64,000 bases of DNA. Source: Kitasatospora phosalacinea. Its GTDB lineage: Bacteria > Actinomycetota > Actinomycetes > Streptomycetales > Streptomycetaceae. A model generated the notes under the pieces. It was not told the origin of the DNA and made no database searches. It worked only from the letters and a program-made list of their open reading frames with translations. The stretch lies in assembly GCF_000717185.1 (NCBI RefSeq), contig NZ_JNYE01000008.1:36414-100413 (forward strand). The letters are read 5' to 3'. Both the position numbers and the translations under genes were made by a program. Shown one piece after another: positions 1-7,456 of the stretch (its first letter is position 1; every line of letters starts with the position of its first letter).

Positions 1-25
1 CGGCAGGGCCCGCACGAGTCCTGCG

Positions 26-107
26 CCGGGTCAGGGGCCCGGGCCGGGTCAGGGGCCCGGGCCGGGTCAGGGGCCCGGGGCGGGTCAGGGGCCCGGGGTG
101 GGTCAGG
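26..107. repeat. 18-bp tandem repeat, about 5 copies
   Basis: Five copies of an 18-bp unit of the form CCGGGTCAGGGGCCCGGG. TCAGGGG recurs at 31, 49, 67, 85 and 103, so the period is exactly 18 bp. The last copy supplies the stop codon of the adjacent exporter gene (TCA at 103-105 on the plus strand). Each unit holds a GGGCCC palindrome and could fold into small hairpins. No function can be assigned from sequence. Confidence 0.9.
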
Positions 108-1518
108 GGGTGGCGGCGGGGGTCCTCCCGCGGAGGCCGGTGGCGGTGACGACGGCGCCGAGCAGCAGGACCACCCCGCCCGTGAGCAGTGCCCAGCGGG
201 TGCCGTCGGCGCCGGACGGGGACAGGCCGAGGACGACGCCGAGGACGGCGACGCCGAGTGAGGCGCCGACTTGGCGGGCCGAGTTGAGGACGCCCGCGCC
301 CGTGCCCGCGAGTTCGGCGGGGACGGTGGCCGCCATGCCCGCGACCAGTGCGGGCAGGGCGAAGGAGACGCCGAAGCCGAAGGCCAGCAGGCCGAGCACG
401 GTCGCGGCCAGGGCGGCCGCCGAGTCGCCGGTGAACGGGGCCTGCACCAGCGCGCCGGTGCCCATCAGCACGAAGCCGAGGGTGGCGGGCCTGCGCGGCC
501 CGATCCGGCCCACCAGGCGGCCGGTGTAGATCGGGTTGAAGGCGGTCGGCAGGGTCAGCGGCAGGAAGACCAGGCCCGCCACGGCCGGCAAGTAGCCGCG
601 GCTGTCCTGGAAGAACAGCGAGAGCACGAACAGCAGCCCGGAGAGCCCGAAGTTGGCCAGCAGGCCCGCCCCGACCGCGGACGGGAAGCCGGGGCTGCGG
701 AACATCCGCAGCGGGACCATCGCCGCGTCCCCGGCCCGCAGTTCGGCCGCCGCGAAGACCGCCGCGGCGAGCACCGCGAGGGCGGCGGCGGCCACCACCC
801 AGGCGGAGTCCCAGCCGGCGTCCGGACCCTCGATCAGCGCGTACACCAGGGCGGCCAGGGCGACCACGGCGCTGGCCTGGCCGGTCAGGTCGAGTCCGCC
901 GCGCGGCTTGCGGGCGGTCTCCGGGGCCTGCCGGACGGTGATCAGCAGGCTGGCCGCCGCCAGCGGCACGTTGATCAGGAAGATCGCGCGCCAGCCGACG
1001 GTGTCGGTCAGCACGCCGCCGACCACCGGCCCGGCGGCCAGGGCCGCGCCCGTGAGCGCCGCCCAGGCCCCCACCGCGCGGGCCCGGGCCGCCGGGTCGG
1101 TGTACGCGTTGGTGATCACCGCGAGCGAGGAGGGCAGCAGCAGCGCCCCCGCCGCGCCCAGCGCCAGCCGCAGCGCGACCAGCGCGGGCAGGGTGGTCGC
1201 CAGCGCGGAGACGCCGGACAGCGCGCCGAACGCGACCAGGCCGCAGAGGAAGACCCGGCGGCCGCCGAAGCGGTCCGCCAGCCAGCCCGCGGTGAGCAGC
1301 AGGGCGGCGAAGGTGACGGTGTAGCCGTTGGTGACCCACTGCAGGCCGCTGAGGCCGACGTCGAAGTGCTCGGCGATCGCGGGAAGGGCGACCGAGACGA
1401 CGGTCATGTCCAGCAGCACCATGAAGTAGCCGAGCGAGAGCCCGACCAGCAGGGTGCGCGGGGGGCCTGCGGGCCCGGCCGGGGTGACGGCGGGTGGGGC
1501 GTCGGCCTGGGTGGCCAT
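103..1518 (-). CDS. DHA2-type MFS drug/metabolite exporter
   Basis: A 471-residue membrane protein, predicted to be a proton-coupled exporter of the 14-helix DHA2 branch of the major facilitator superfamily. It shows the entry helix (LQWVTNGYTVTFAAL), the inter-helix motif A LADRFGGRR, and the DHA2 motif GGVLTDTVGWRAIFLINVP after helix 5. The ATG at 1518 was chosen because GAGGAG lies about 8 bases upstream; an in-frame ATG at 1605 would add a basic leader with no ribosome site. The gene is divergent from a LysR regulator across a repeat-bearing promoter region, so that regulator probably controls it. The substrate cannot be read from sequence. Confidence 0.93.
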   Translation of the reverse strand: MATQADAPPAVTPAGPAGPPRTLLVGLSLGYFMVLLDMTVVSVALPAIAEHFDVGLSGLQWVTNGYTVTFAALLLTAGWLADRFGGRRVFLCGLVAFGALSGVSALATTLPALVALRLALGAAGALLLPSSLAVITNAYTDPAARARAVGAWAALTGAALAAGPVVGGVLTDTVGWRAIFLINVPLAAASLLITVRQAPETARKPRGGLDLTGQASAVVALAALVYALIEGPDAGWDSAWVVAAAALAVLAAAVFAAAELRAGDAAMVPLRMFRSPGFPSAVGAGLLANFGLSGLLFVLSLFFQDSRGYLPAVAGLVFLPLTLPTAFNPIYTGRLVGRIGPRRPATLGFVLMGTGALVQAPFTGDSAAALAATVLGLLAFGFGVSFALPALVAGMAATVPAELAGTGAGVLNSARQVGASLGVAVLGVVLGLSPSGADGTRWALLTGGVVLLLGAVVTATGLRGRTPAATP

Positions 1519-1574
1519 GGGTGTGCTCCTCGTTCGGGAAACGGCGTGCCGCACCCCCGGACCGCCGGAACATC

Positions 1575-1598
1575 GACATGTGGACATGTGGACATGTG
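1575..1598. promoter_or_regulatory. Three tandem 8-bp GACATGTG repeats between divergent promoters
   Basis: GACATGTG occurs three times head to tail (1575, 1583, 1591). Each copy contains the palindrome ACATGT. The array sits 57 bases upstream of the exporter start and about 165 bases upstream of the LysR start. Exact tandem palindromes inside a divergent intergenic region suggest a protein-binding array. A TAGAAT -10-like hexamer at 1701-1706 could serve the LysR gene, but no good -35 was found. Confidence 0.55.
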
Positions 1599-1762
1599 GA
1601 TGCACGGACGCGCGGCCGCGCAGGTCTTCGGGGTGGAGCTCCCATTCTCCCGTGCCCGGGGCGGGAGTTGGCCGTGCGGAGGACGGGAACGGCCGATGGG
1701 TAGAATCGGCCCGGCCGATGGATCACCTGGATCGCTTGGCCCGCCGAGGGGGATGGCAGCGC

Positions 1763-2638
1763 GTGGAGTTACGGCACCTTCGGACGTTCGAGGCGGTCGC
1801 CCGGACGCTCAGCATGACGCAGGCGGCGCGGGAGCTGCACTACGCGCAGTCCAGCGTCAGCGACCAGGTCCAGGCGCTGGAGCGGGAGTTGGGCGTCGCA
1901 CTGGTCGACCGCTCGCAGCGCCGGATCCGGCTGACCGCCCAGGGCGAGGTGCTGTCCTCGTACACCGGGCGGATCCTCGGCCTGCTGGCGGAGGCCCGGG
2001 CCGCGGTCTCCCGGCCCGCGGCGGAGCTGGCGCTGGGCGCCCTGGAGACGCTGAGCCGCCACCTGCTGCCCGGGGTGCTCTCCCGCTACCGCACGCTGCA
2101 CCCGGGGACGAAGGTGCGGGTCTCCCAGCACAACCGCGGCGAGCTCTACCGGTCGGTGCTCCGCGGCGACCTGGACCTGTGCCTGACCTTCGGCGCCCCG
2201 CCCGCCGACCCGGGCCTGTCCGCGGAGACGCTGGCCGAGGAACCCCTGGTGGTCATCGCGCCGCCGGGACACCCGCTGGCCGCCCGCGGCCGGGCCGACC
2301 TCGCAGAACTCGCCGCGGAGCCCTTCCTGGCCACCCAGCGGGGCTGCGGGTTCCGGGAGATGTACGACGGCGTCCTCGGCGCGGTGCCCGGCAAGGAACC
2401 GGTCGCCGAGGTGGACAGCATCGACACCCTCGGCGCCTGCGTGGCGGCCGGGATGGGCTGCGCGCTGCTGCCACTGGTGGCGGTCCGCGGCCGGGCCGAA
2501 CGGGGCGAGGTCGCCCTGGTCGAGGTCGGCGACGGCAGCCTGCGGACGGCCGTCACCATGACCTGGCTGGAGCGGAACGCGGCGAACCCGGAGCTGGTCG
2601 GTTTCCAGCACGCACTCCGCGGGCAGCTCGCGGGCTGA
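1763..2638 (+). CDS. LysR-family transcriptional regulator with TTA codon
   Basis: A 291-residue LysR-type regulator. The N-terminal winged helix-turn-helix spans roughly residues 5-65 (SMTQAARELHYAQSSVSDQV), followed by a periplasmic-binding-protein-like effector domain (from about residue 90) that normally binds a small co-inducer. The GTG at 1763 gives the usual family start VELRHLRTFEAVA; an in-frame ATG at 1719 is an alternative. The third codon is TTA (1769-1771), the rare leucine codon read only by the bldA tRNA in streptomycetes, so translation may depend on developmental stage. It is divergent from the DHA2 exporter, the classic arrangement of a LysR regulator and its target. Confidence 0.92.
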   Translation: MELRHLRTFEAVARTLSMTQAARELHYAQSSVSDQVQALERELGVALVDRSQRRIRLTAQGEVLSSYTGRILGLLAEARAAVSRPAAELALGALETLSRHLLPGVLSRYRTLHPGTKVRVSQHNRGELYRSVLRGDLDLCLTFGAPPADPGLSAETLAEEPLVVIAPPGHPLAARGRADLAELAAEPFLATQRGCGFREMYDGVLGAVPGKEPVAEVDSIDTLGACVAAGMGCALLPLVAVRGRAERGEVALVEVGDGSLRTAVTMTWLERNAANPELVGFQHALRGQLAG

Positions 2639-2698
2639 ACGGCCGGAAGGCCGGAAGGCCGGGCGCCAGCGGGCGGGCGCCAGCGGGCGGGCGGGGTC

Positions 2699-3721
2699 TC
2701 ACCCGGTGGTGGGGCGCCAGCCGAGCAGGGGGGCGAGGCGGGTGGCCAGGTCGGTGAGGATCTGCACGTAGTCCTCCGGTGCGAAGGTGAACGGGAGGGC
2801 GAAGGCGACCTCGTCGGCCTCCCGGAACCCGGCGTGCGCGTACAGCCGCTCGGCGAGTTCCTCGCTGGTGCCGACCAGGTCGGGGGCGAACAGCAGTCGG
2901 CCGGGGCCCTGCGGGGCGAGCGTGCGGGCGTACCGGGACTCGGCGTACGCCTCGTACTTGGCGCGCTGTTCGGGGGTGGCGCCGTCGGTGGGGACGACCA
3001 CCAGGCCGTGCGAGACCCGGGCCCGTTCGCCCGCGGGGTGGGCGGCCCGGAAGGCCCGGATCAGGGCGAGCTGGTTGGCTTCGAAGCCCTCGTCGTCCTC
3101 GGCCCGCACCACGCTGCTGGTGAGCAGGTTCAGCCCGTGCTCCCCGGCCCAGCGCACCGAGCGCAGGCTGCCGCCGCCGTACCAGACCCGGGCGGCCAGG
3201 CCGGGCACGTGCGGCTGGACGCGCTCGGAGTACGCCTCGATGCCCTCGGTGCCCCGGAAGCCGCTGGCCCGCTGCCCGCGCAGCAGGCCGAGCAGGCGCT
3301 CGACCCGGCCGTACCCGAAGTCCTCCCGGTCGGCGGTGTCCGGGTACAGCGCGCCCTTCACGTCCTCGAAGTGGACCGGCACGCCGACGCTGATGCCCGG
3401 GTTGAGGCGCCCGCCGGAGAGCACGTCGACGGTGGCGAGGTCCTCCGCGTGGCGCAGCGGGTTCTCCCAGCCGAGCGGGGTGACGGCGGTGCCGAGGCCG
3501 ATCCGGCGGGTGCGCTGGCTGGCGGCGGCGAGCACCGTCAGCGGGGAGGAGATCCCGTACTGCAGGTGCCGGTGGCGCAGCCAGGCGGTGTCGTAGCCGA
3601 GCTGCTCGCCGAGCTCGATCAGCCGCAGGGTGGCCTCGTGGCCGCCCGCCGGGTCGTGCTCGTCGAACAGGCCGATGGTCAGGAATCCCAGCGAGCGCAG
3701 CGGCCGGTCGGGGGTGGGCAC
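2699..3721 (-). CDS. LLM-class flavin-dependent oxidoreductase
   Basis: A 340-residue luciferase-like monooxygenase fold protein. These TIM-barrel enzymes use reduced FMN or F420 to oxidise small organic substrates. Family features include the N-terminal strand GFLTIGLFDEHDP, the segment RTRRIGLGTAVTPLGWENPLR, and HAEDLATVDVLSGGRLNPGI, typical of the FMN-using bacterial branch. The GTG at 3721 was chosen because AGGAGG lies six bases upstream; the in-frame ATG at 3769 has no such site. It converges on the LysR gene across a 60-base repetitive gap. The substrate is unknown. Confidence 0.88.
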   Translation of the reverse strand: MPTPDRPLRSLGFLTIGLFDEHDPAGGHEATLRLIELGEQLGYDTAWLRHRHLQYGISSPLTVLAAASQRTRRIGLGTAVTPLGWENPLRHAEDLATVDVLSGGRLNPGISVGVPVHFEDVKGALYPDTADREDFGYGRVERLLGLLRGQRASGFRGTEGIEAYSERVQPHVPGLAARVWYGGGSLRSVRWAGEHGLNLLTSSVVRAEDDEGFEANQLALIRAFRAAHPAGERARVSHGLVVVPTDGATPEQRAKYEAYAESRYARTLAPQGPGRLLFAPDLVGTSEELAERLYAHAGFREADEVAFALPFTFAPEDYVQILTDLATRLAPLLGWRPTTG

Positions 3722-3889
3722 CGGGTTCCTCCTCGGTCCGTTCGGTCTGCGGTACGCCGCCACGCTCACACACCGGGACGGCGGTGATCAACCGGCGGCC
3801 CGGATCGTGACGCGGCGTCATGCTCCCGCAACACGGCCGCGCCGCACGACCGCGCCGCACGACCGCGCGGCCCGGCCCCGGCCGCCCGC

Positions 3890-4846
3890 TCACCCCGGCG
3901 GTGCCTCCGCGGAGAGGACCAGGCGGCGGGCGGTGGTGCGGTAGCCAAGCCGTTCGAAGGCGGCGGCCATCGGGGTGTTGGCCAGGTCGGTGTCGGCGCG
4001 GACGGGCACGGCTCCGGTCTCGGCGGCCAGGACGCGGGTGGTCTCGGCGAGCAGGTCGTCGACGTAGCCGCGGCCGCGGTGCTCGGGCAGGACGCCGAGG
4101 TAGCCGACGACGGGGGCGGCGGAGTTGCGGGAGGGGACGGCGAAGCCGACGGTCTCGCCGTCGGGGGTGTGGGCGGTGCGCCACCAGCTGCGTTCGCCGA
4201 GCATGCCGTCGCGGTAGAGGGCGACGTCGGCCCGGGCCTGGGCCTCGGCGCCGAGCTGGGCGGCGGCGGTTCGGGAGGTGGCGTCGCGGGTGCCGGTGAG
4301 GGTGCGGCGGAACAGGTCGACGAAGACCTCGTCGTCGGGTTCGGCGCGGAACCGCAGCCGCCGGCTCGGGGCGGGCAGGCCGGCGCCCGGCGCCCACTCG
4401 TAGCGCAGCCGCTCCAGGCTCGCCGGGAGCCCGGCCCGCCGGGCCGCCTCCTGCCGCCAGGCCGTGGCGGCGACCGCGTCGGGGCGGTCGTGCCAGTCTC
4501 CGGGGAGGAAGAGGTGGTAGGCGGGGGCGTGCCCGTACGCCGCGTGCGCGGCGGTGAGCAACTCGGCGGCCAGCGCGGTGCGTTCGGCGGGCGGGCGGAC
4601 GGAGGGGTGGACGAGCACGGCGTCGAGCGCGGCGGGCCCGGCGTCCGCGGGGCCGGACCACCAGACGGCGACCGCGAGCGGCGGGGCGCCGGGGGCCGGT
4701 TCGGCGATCCACGTCCGCCCCGGGTGGTACTCGCCGGTGGCGAGCCGGGCCAGGTAGGCGTCGGCCGTCAGGGTGCTGGCGGGGTCGGTGACGAGCAGCG
4801 GGAGGAAGCCGTCGCGGTCGGCCGCGACGGTGGGACGGAACAGCAA
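3890..4846 (-). CDS. GNAT-family N-acetyltransferase
   Basis: A 318-residue protein whose last 100 residues carry the acetyl-CoA binding motif of GNAT enzymes (VGYLGVLPEHRGRGYVDDLL). This is followed by the usual last strand and helix pattern NTPMAAAFERLGYRTTARR. The N-terminal half looks like a second, degenerate GNAT-like unit, so this may be a two-domain acetyltransferase. The start is an apparent TTG at 4844-4846 preceded by GGAGG four bases away; no ATG fits better. The acceptor substrate is unknown. No operon partner is evident, since the next gene is 57 bases upstream and tiny. Confidence 0.85.
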   Translation of the reverse strand: MLFRPTVAADRDGFLPLLVTDPASTLTADAYLARLATGEYHPGRTWIAEPAPGAPPLAVAVWWSGPADAGPAALDAVLVHPSVRPPAERTALAAELLTAAHAAYGHAPAYHLFLPGDWHDRPDAVAATAWRQEAARRAGLPASLERLRYEWAPGAGLPAPSRRLRFRAEPDDEVFVDLFRRTLTGTRDATSRTAAAQLGAEAQARADVALYRDGMLGERSWWRTAHTPDGETVGFAVPSRNSAAPVVGYLGVLPEHRGRGYVDDLLAETTRVLAAETGAVPVRADTDLANTPMAAAFERLGYRTTARRLVLSAEAPPG

Positions 4847-4903
4847 GGTGCCTCCGGGGCGTTGGGCGGGAACCGGAGGCGCAGCCCGATCGGGCGGGGC
4901 GGC

Positions 4904-4966
4904 CTACCGCGCGGGGGCGGCCTGGGTCGCAGGGGTGATCGGGAGCGCCGGGTGCGGGGTGGACAT
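4904..4966 (-). CDS. Possible 20-residue small ORF with strong ribosome site
   Basis: The ATG at 4966 is preceded by GAGAGGAGG at good spacing and opens a 20-codon frame, MSTPHPALPITPATQAAPAR. It lies in the 369-base gap between the GNAT gene and the flavoprotein gene. It is Pro/Ala-rich, without Cys or a membrane segment, and matches nothing I recognise. It may be a leader peptide or upstream ORF for the GNAT gene, whose TTG start lies 57 bases downstream. The rest of this gap (4967-5215) is GC-rich low-complexity sequence with no other signal seen. Confidence 0.35.
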   Translation of the reverse strand: MSTPHPALPITPATQAAPAR

Positions 4967-5215
4967 CGCGGCCTCCTCTCTGCGCAGGGCCGCGCGCAAC
5001 CGCGCGAACCCGATCGGGACGCCGGTCTGCGGACCGGCGCCGCCAGGGTAGGACCCCGCCGAACCACCCCGCAACGGATTTTCCGCCCACCCTCCGAAGC
5101 CCCCGTCCGCTCCCCGTCCGCCTCCCCCTCCGGCGCCCCCGTCCGCCCACCCTCCGGCGCCCCCGCCCGCCCGCCGGAGCCCCCGCCCCTCGCGGGCGGG
5201 GCCGCTGACGCCGCC

Positions 5216-6751
5216 TCAGCCCCGGTACGTCTCCAGCAGCCGCAGCCAGACCTCGCTGACGGTGGGGTAGGCGGGGACGGCGTGCCAGAGCCGGTCGAGC
5301 GGCACCTCTCCGACGACGGCGACGGTCGCGGCGTGCAGGAGTTCGGCGACGTCCGGCCCGACGAAGGTGACGCCGACCAGCACCTCCCGGTCGAGGTCGA
5401 CGACGGCGCGGGCCCGGCCGCGGTAGCCGTCGGCGTGCAGGGCGGCGCCGGAGACGTCGCCGAGCTCGTAGTCGACGGCGCGCACCCGCAGCCCGGCGTC
5501 CTCGGCCTCGCGCAGGGTGCGGCCGACGGCGGCGACCTCGGGATCGGCGAAGACGACCTGCGGGACGGCGGCGTGGTCGGCGGTGGCGACGGAGCGGCCC
5601 CAGGGGGCGAGGTCGAGCGGGCGGCCCGCGGCGCGGTCGGCGACGGCGGCGCCGAAGACCCGGCCCTGGTACTTGCCCTGGTGGGTGAGCAGGGCGCGGT
5701 GGTTGACGTCGCCCGCGGCGTACAGCCAGCCGCCGGGGACGGCGGTGGCGCGGCCGGTGTCGTCGGTGTCGATCCAGCTGCCGGGTTCGAGTCCGACGGT
5801 CTCCAGGCCGAGGTCGGCGGTGGCGGGGCGGCGGCCGGTGGCGAACAGGGCCTCGTCGGCGGGCAGCCGGGTGCCGTCGGCCAGGTCGAGCAGGACGGTG
5901 CCGTCCGCCTCGCGCCGCACGGCGGTGACCGAGACCCCCAGCCGGACGTCGACCCCGGCGGCGCGCAGGCCGTCCGAGACGAGCTGCCCGGCGAACTCCT
6001 CGGTGCGCTCCAGCAGTCGGCCGCCGCGCACCAGCAGGGTGACCTCGCTGCCCAGGGCCCGCCAGGCGGTGGCCATCTCGACCGCGACGACGCCGCCGCC
6101 GACCACGGCGAGCCGCCGCGGGACGGACTTCGCGGAGGTCGCCTCGCGGCTGGTCCACACCCGGGCGTCGGCCAGGCCGGGCAGGTCGGGGAGGGCGGCG
6201 CGGGTGCCGGTGCAGACGGCGACGGCGTGCCGGGCGGTGAGGGTGCGCCGCCCGCCGCCGGGGGTGTCGACGGTGACCCTCCGCTCGCCGTCCAGCCGCC
6301 CGTGCCCGCGGACCAGGTCGATGCCGGCCGAGGCCAGCCAGTCGACCTGCCCGTCGTCGTGCCAGTGCGAGGCGAAGGAGTCCCGGCGCGCCAGCACGGC
6401 GTCCGCGTCCGGCGCCCCGGTGACGGCCTCCCGGCTGCCCGCGACCCGCCGTGCCCCGGCGAGCGCGGCGCCCGGGCGCAGCAGCGCCTTGCTGGGCATG
6501 CACGCCCAGTACGAGCACTCGCCGCCGACGAGTTCGCCCTCCACCAGGGCCACGCTCAGCCCTCCGGCGTGCGCCCGGTCGGCGAGGTTCTCCCCGGTGG
6601 GGCCGCCGCCGATCACCACCAGGTCGTAGCCGCCGTCCTCGCCGCCCACCGCACCCACCGCGCCCGTCGCGCCCGTCGCACCCGTCGCACCCATCGCGCC
6701 CACCGCCCTCTCCGCTCGCCCCGCCGCCCCGTGACGGCCCGTCACTCCCAT
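5216..6751 (-). CDS. Pyridine nucleotide-disulfide oxidoreductase-like flavoprotein
   Basis: About 511 residues with the class I flavoprotein disulfide reductase layout. There is an FAD-binding Rossmann motif (YDLVVIGGGPTGENLADRA), a redox disulfide C-x4-C (ECSYWACMPSK, residues 79 and 84), a central NAD(P) motif (RRLAVVGGGVVAVEMATAW), a second FAD motif (WLYAAGDVNHRALLT) and a C-terminal dimerisation domain. Dihydrolipoamide dehydrogenases end with HPTxSE, where the His is the catalytic base; here the motif reads YPTVSE, so that His is Tyr. The protein is therefore probably not a classical lipoamide dehydrogenase. The N-terminus holds a Gly/Ala-Thr run coded by 9-bp DNA repeats (about 6650-6700), so the start is uncertain; ATG 6751 is used. 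Confidence 0.85.
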   Translation of the reverse strand: MGVTGRHGAAGRAERAVGAMGATGATGATGAVGAVGGEDGGYDLVVIGGGPTGENLADRAHAGGLSVALVEGELVGGECSYWACMPSKALLRPGAALAGARRVAGSREAVTGAPDADAVLARRDSFASHWHDDGQVDWLASAGIDLVRGHGRLDGERRVTVDTPGGGRRTLTARHAVAVCTGTRAALPDLPGLADARVWTSREATSAKSVPRRLAVVGGGVVAVEMATAWRALGSEVTLLVRGGRLLERTEEFAGQLVSDGLRAAGVDVRLGVSVTAVRREADGTVLLDLADGTRLPADEALFATGRRPATADLGLETVGLEPGSWIDTDDTGRATAVPGGWLYAAGDVNHRALLTHQGKYQGRVFGAAVADRAAGRPLDLAPWGRSVATADHAAVPQVVFADPEVAAVGRTLREAEDAGLRVRAVDYELGDVSGAALHADGYRGRARAVVDLDREVLVGVTFVGPDVAELLHAATVAVVGEVPLDRLWHAVPAYPTVSEVWLRLLETYRG

Positions 6752-6841
6752 CGTGCCCCACGGGCCCCGCCGCACCCGGGTCCCGGGCGGGTGGGTCGGA
6801 CGGGGTGTCACGTAGCGTCGGTCCCGATGCGTTACCAGGGC

Positions 6842-7456
6842 ATGGATCACTCATCGAAGCGGGCAGGGCCGGAGGGTCAGGAGCCACCGCGGGCACCGGA
6901 GTTCGAGGAGTTCGTCGCCTTCCGGGCCCGGCACCTGCTGCGGACGGCGTTCCTGCTGACCGGCGGGGACGCGCACCTCGCGGAGGACCTGGTGCAGGAG
7001 GCGCTGGGCCGGGTCTTCCTGAAGTGGCGGAGGATCGCCAAGCTGGAGAACCCGAGCGGGTACGCGCAGACCGTGCTGGTCAACACCTTCCTGTCGCACC
7101 GGCGGCGGCGCTCCAGCACCGAGCGGGTCACCGACGTGCTGCCGGAGACCGGGGTCGACGACCCGGACCCGGCGCTGCGGCTGACGCTGCTGCGGGCCCT
7201 GTCGGCGCTGTCCCCGGCGGACCGGGCGGTGCTGGTGCTGCGGTTCTGGGAGGACCGCAGCGTCGAGGAGACCGCCGGCGTGCTGCGGGTCGGCGACAGC
7301 GCGGTGCGCACCCGCACCAAGCGGGCGCTGGTCCGGCTGCGCGCGGTGCTCGGCACCGGGCTGGACGCGCTGGTCGACCGCCCCTCCCCCGCCGTCCCGG
7401 CCCCTTCCGACGACCGTCACGACTCCGAGAAAGCGGTGGCGCACCGTGTCCACTGA
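6842..7456 (+). CDS. SigE-family ECF RNA polymerase sigma factor
   Basis: A 204-residue sigma-70 family factor of the actinobacterial SigE group. Region 2 is visible in FEEFVAFRARHLLRTAFLLT and HLAEDLVQEALGRVFLKW. Region 4 is visible in LRALSALSPADRAVLVLRFW and SVEETAGVLRVGDSAVRTRT, the -35-recognising helix-turn-helix. ATG 6842 is used; an in-frame ATG at 6827 would add five residues, and neither has a strong ribosome site. The stop lies inside the next gene, which starts 11 bases earlier, so the pair is translationally coupled and the downstream membrane protein is probably its regulator. The gene is divergent from the flavoprotein gene. Confidence 0.92.
   Translation: MDHSSKRAGPEGQEPPRAPEFEEFVAFRARHLLRTAFLLTGGDAHLAEDLVQEALGRVFLKWRRIAKLENPSGYAQTVLVNTFLSHRRRRSSTERVTDVLPETGVDDPDPALRLTLLRALSALSPADRAVLVLRFWEDRSVEETAGVLRVGDSAVRTRTKRALVRLRAVLGTGLDALVDRPSPAVPAPSDDRHDSEKAVAHRVH

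Noticed and set aside
271..2757. Very long open frames opposite or overlapping real genes (for example 271-2757, 2553-6896, 24988-27939 upstream part)
   Set aside because: They are products of extreme GC bias: Arg/Pro/Gly-rich, without domains or ribosome sites, and they overlap genes with clear family motifs.
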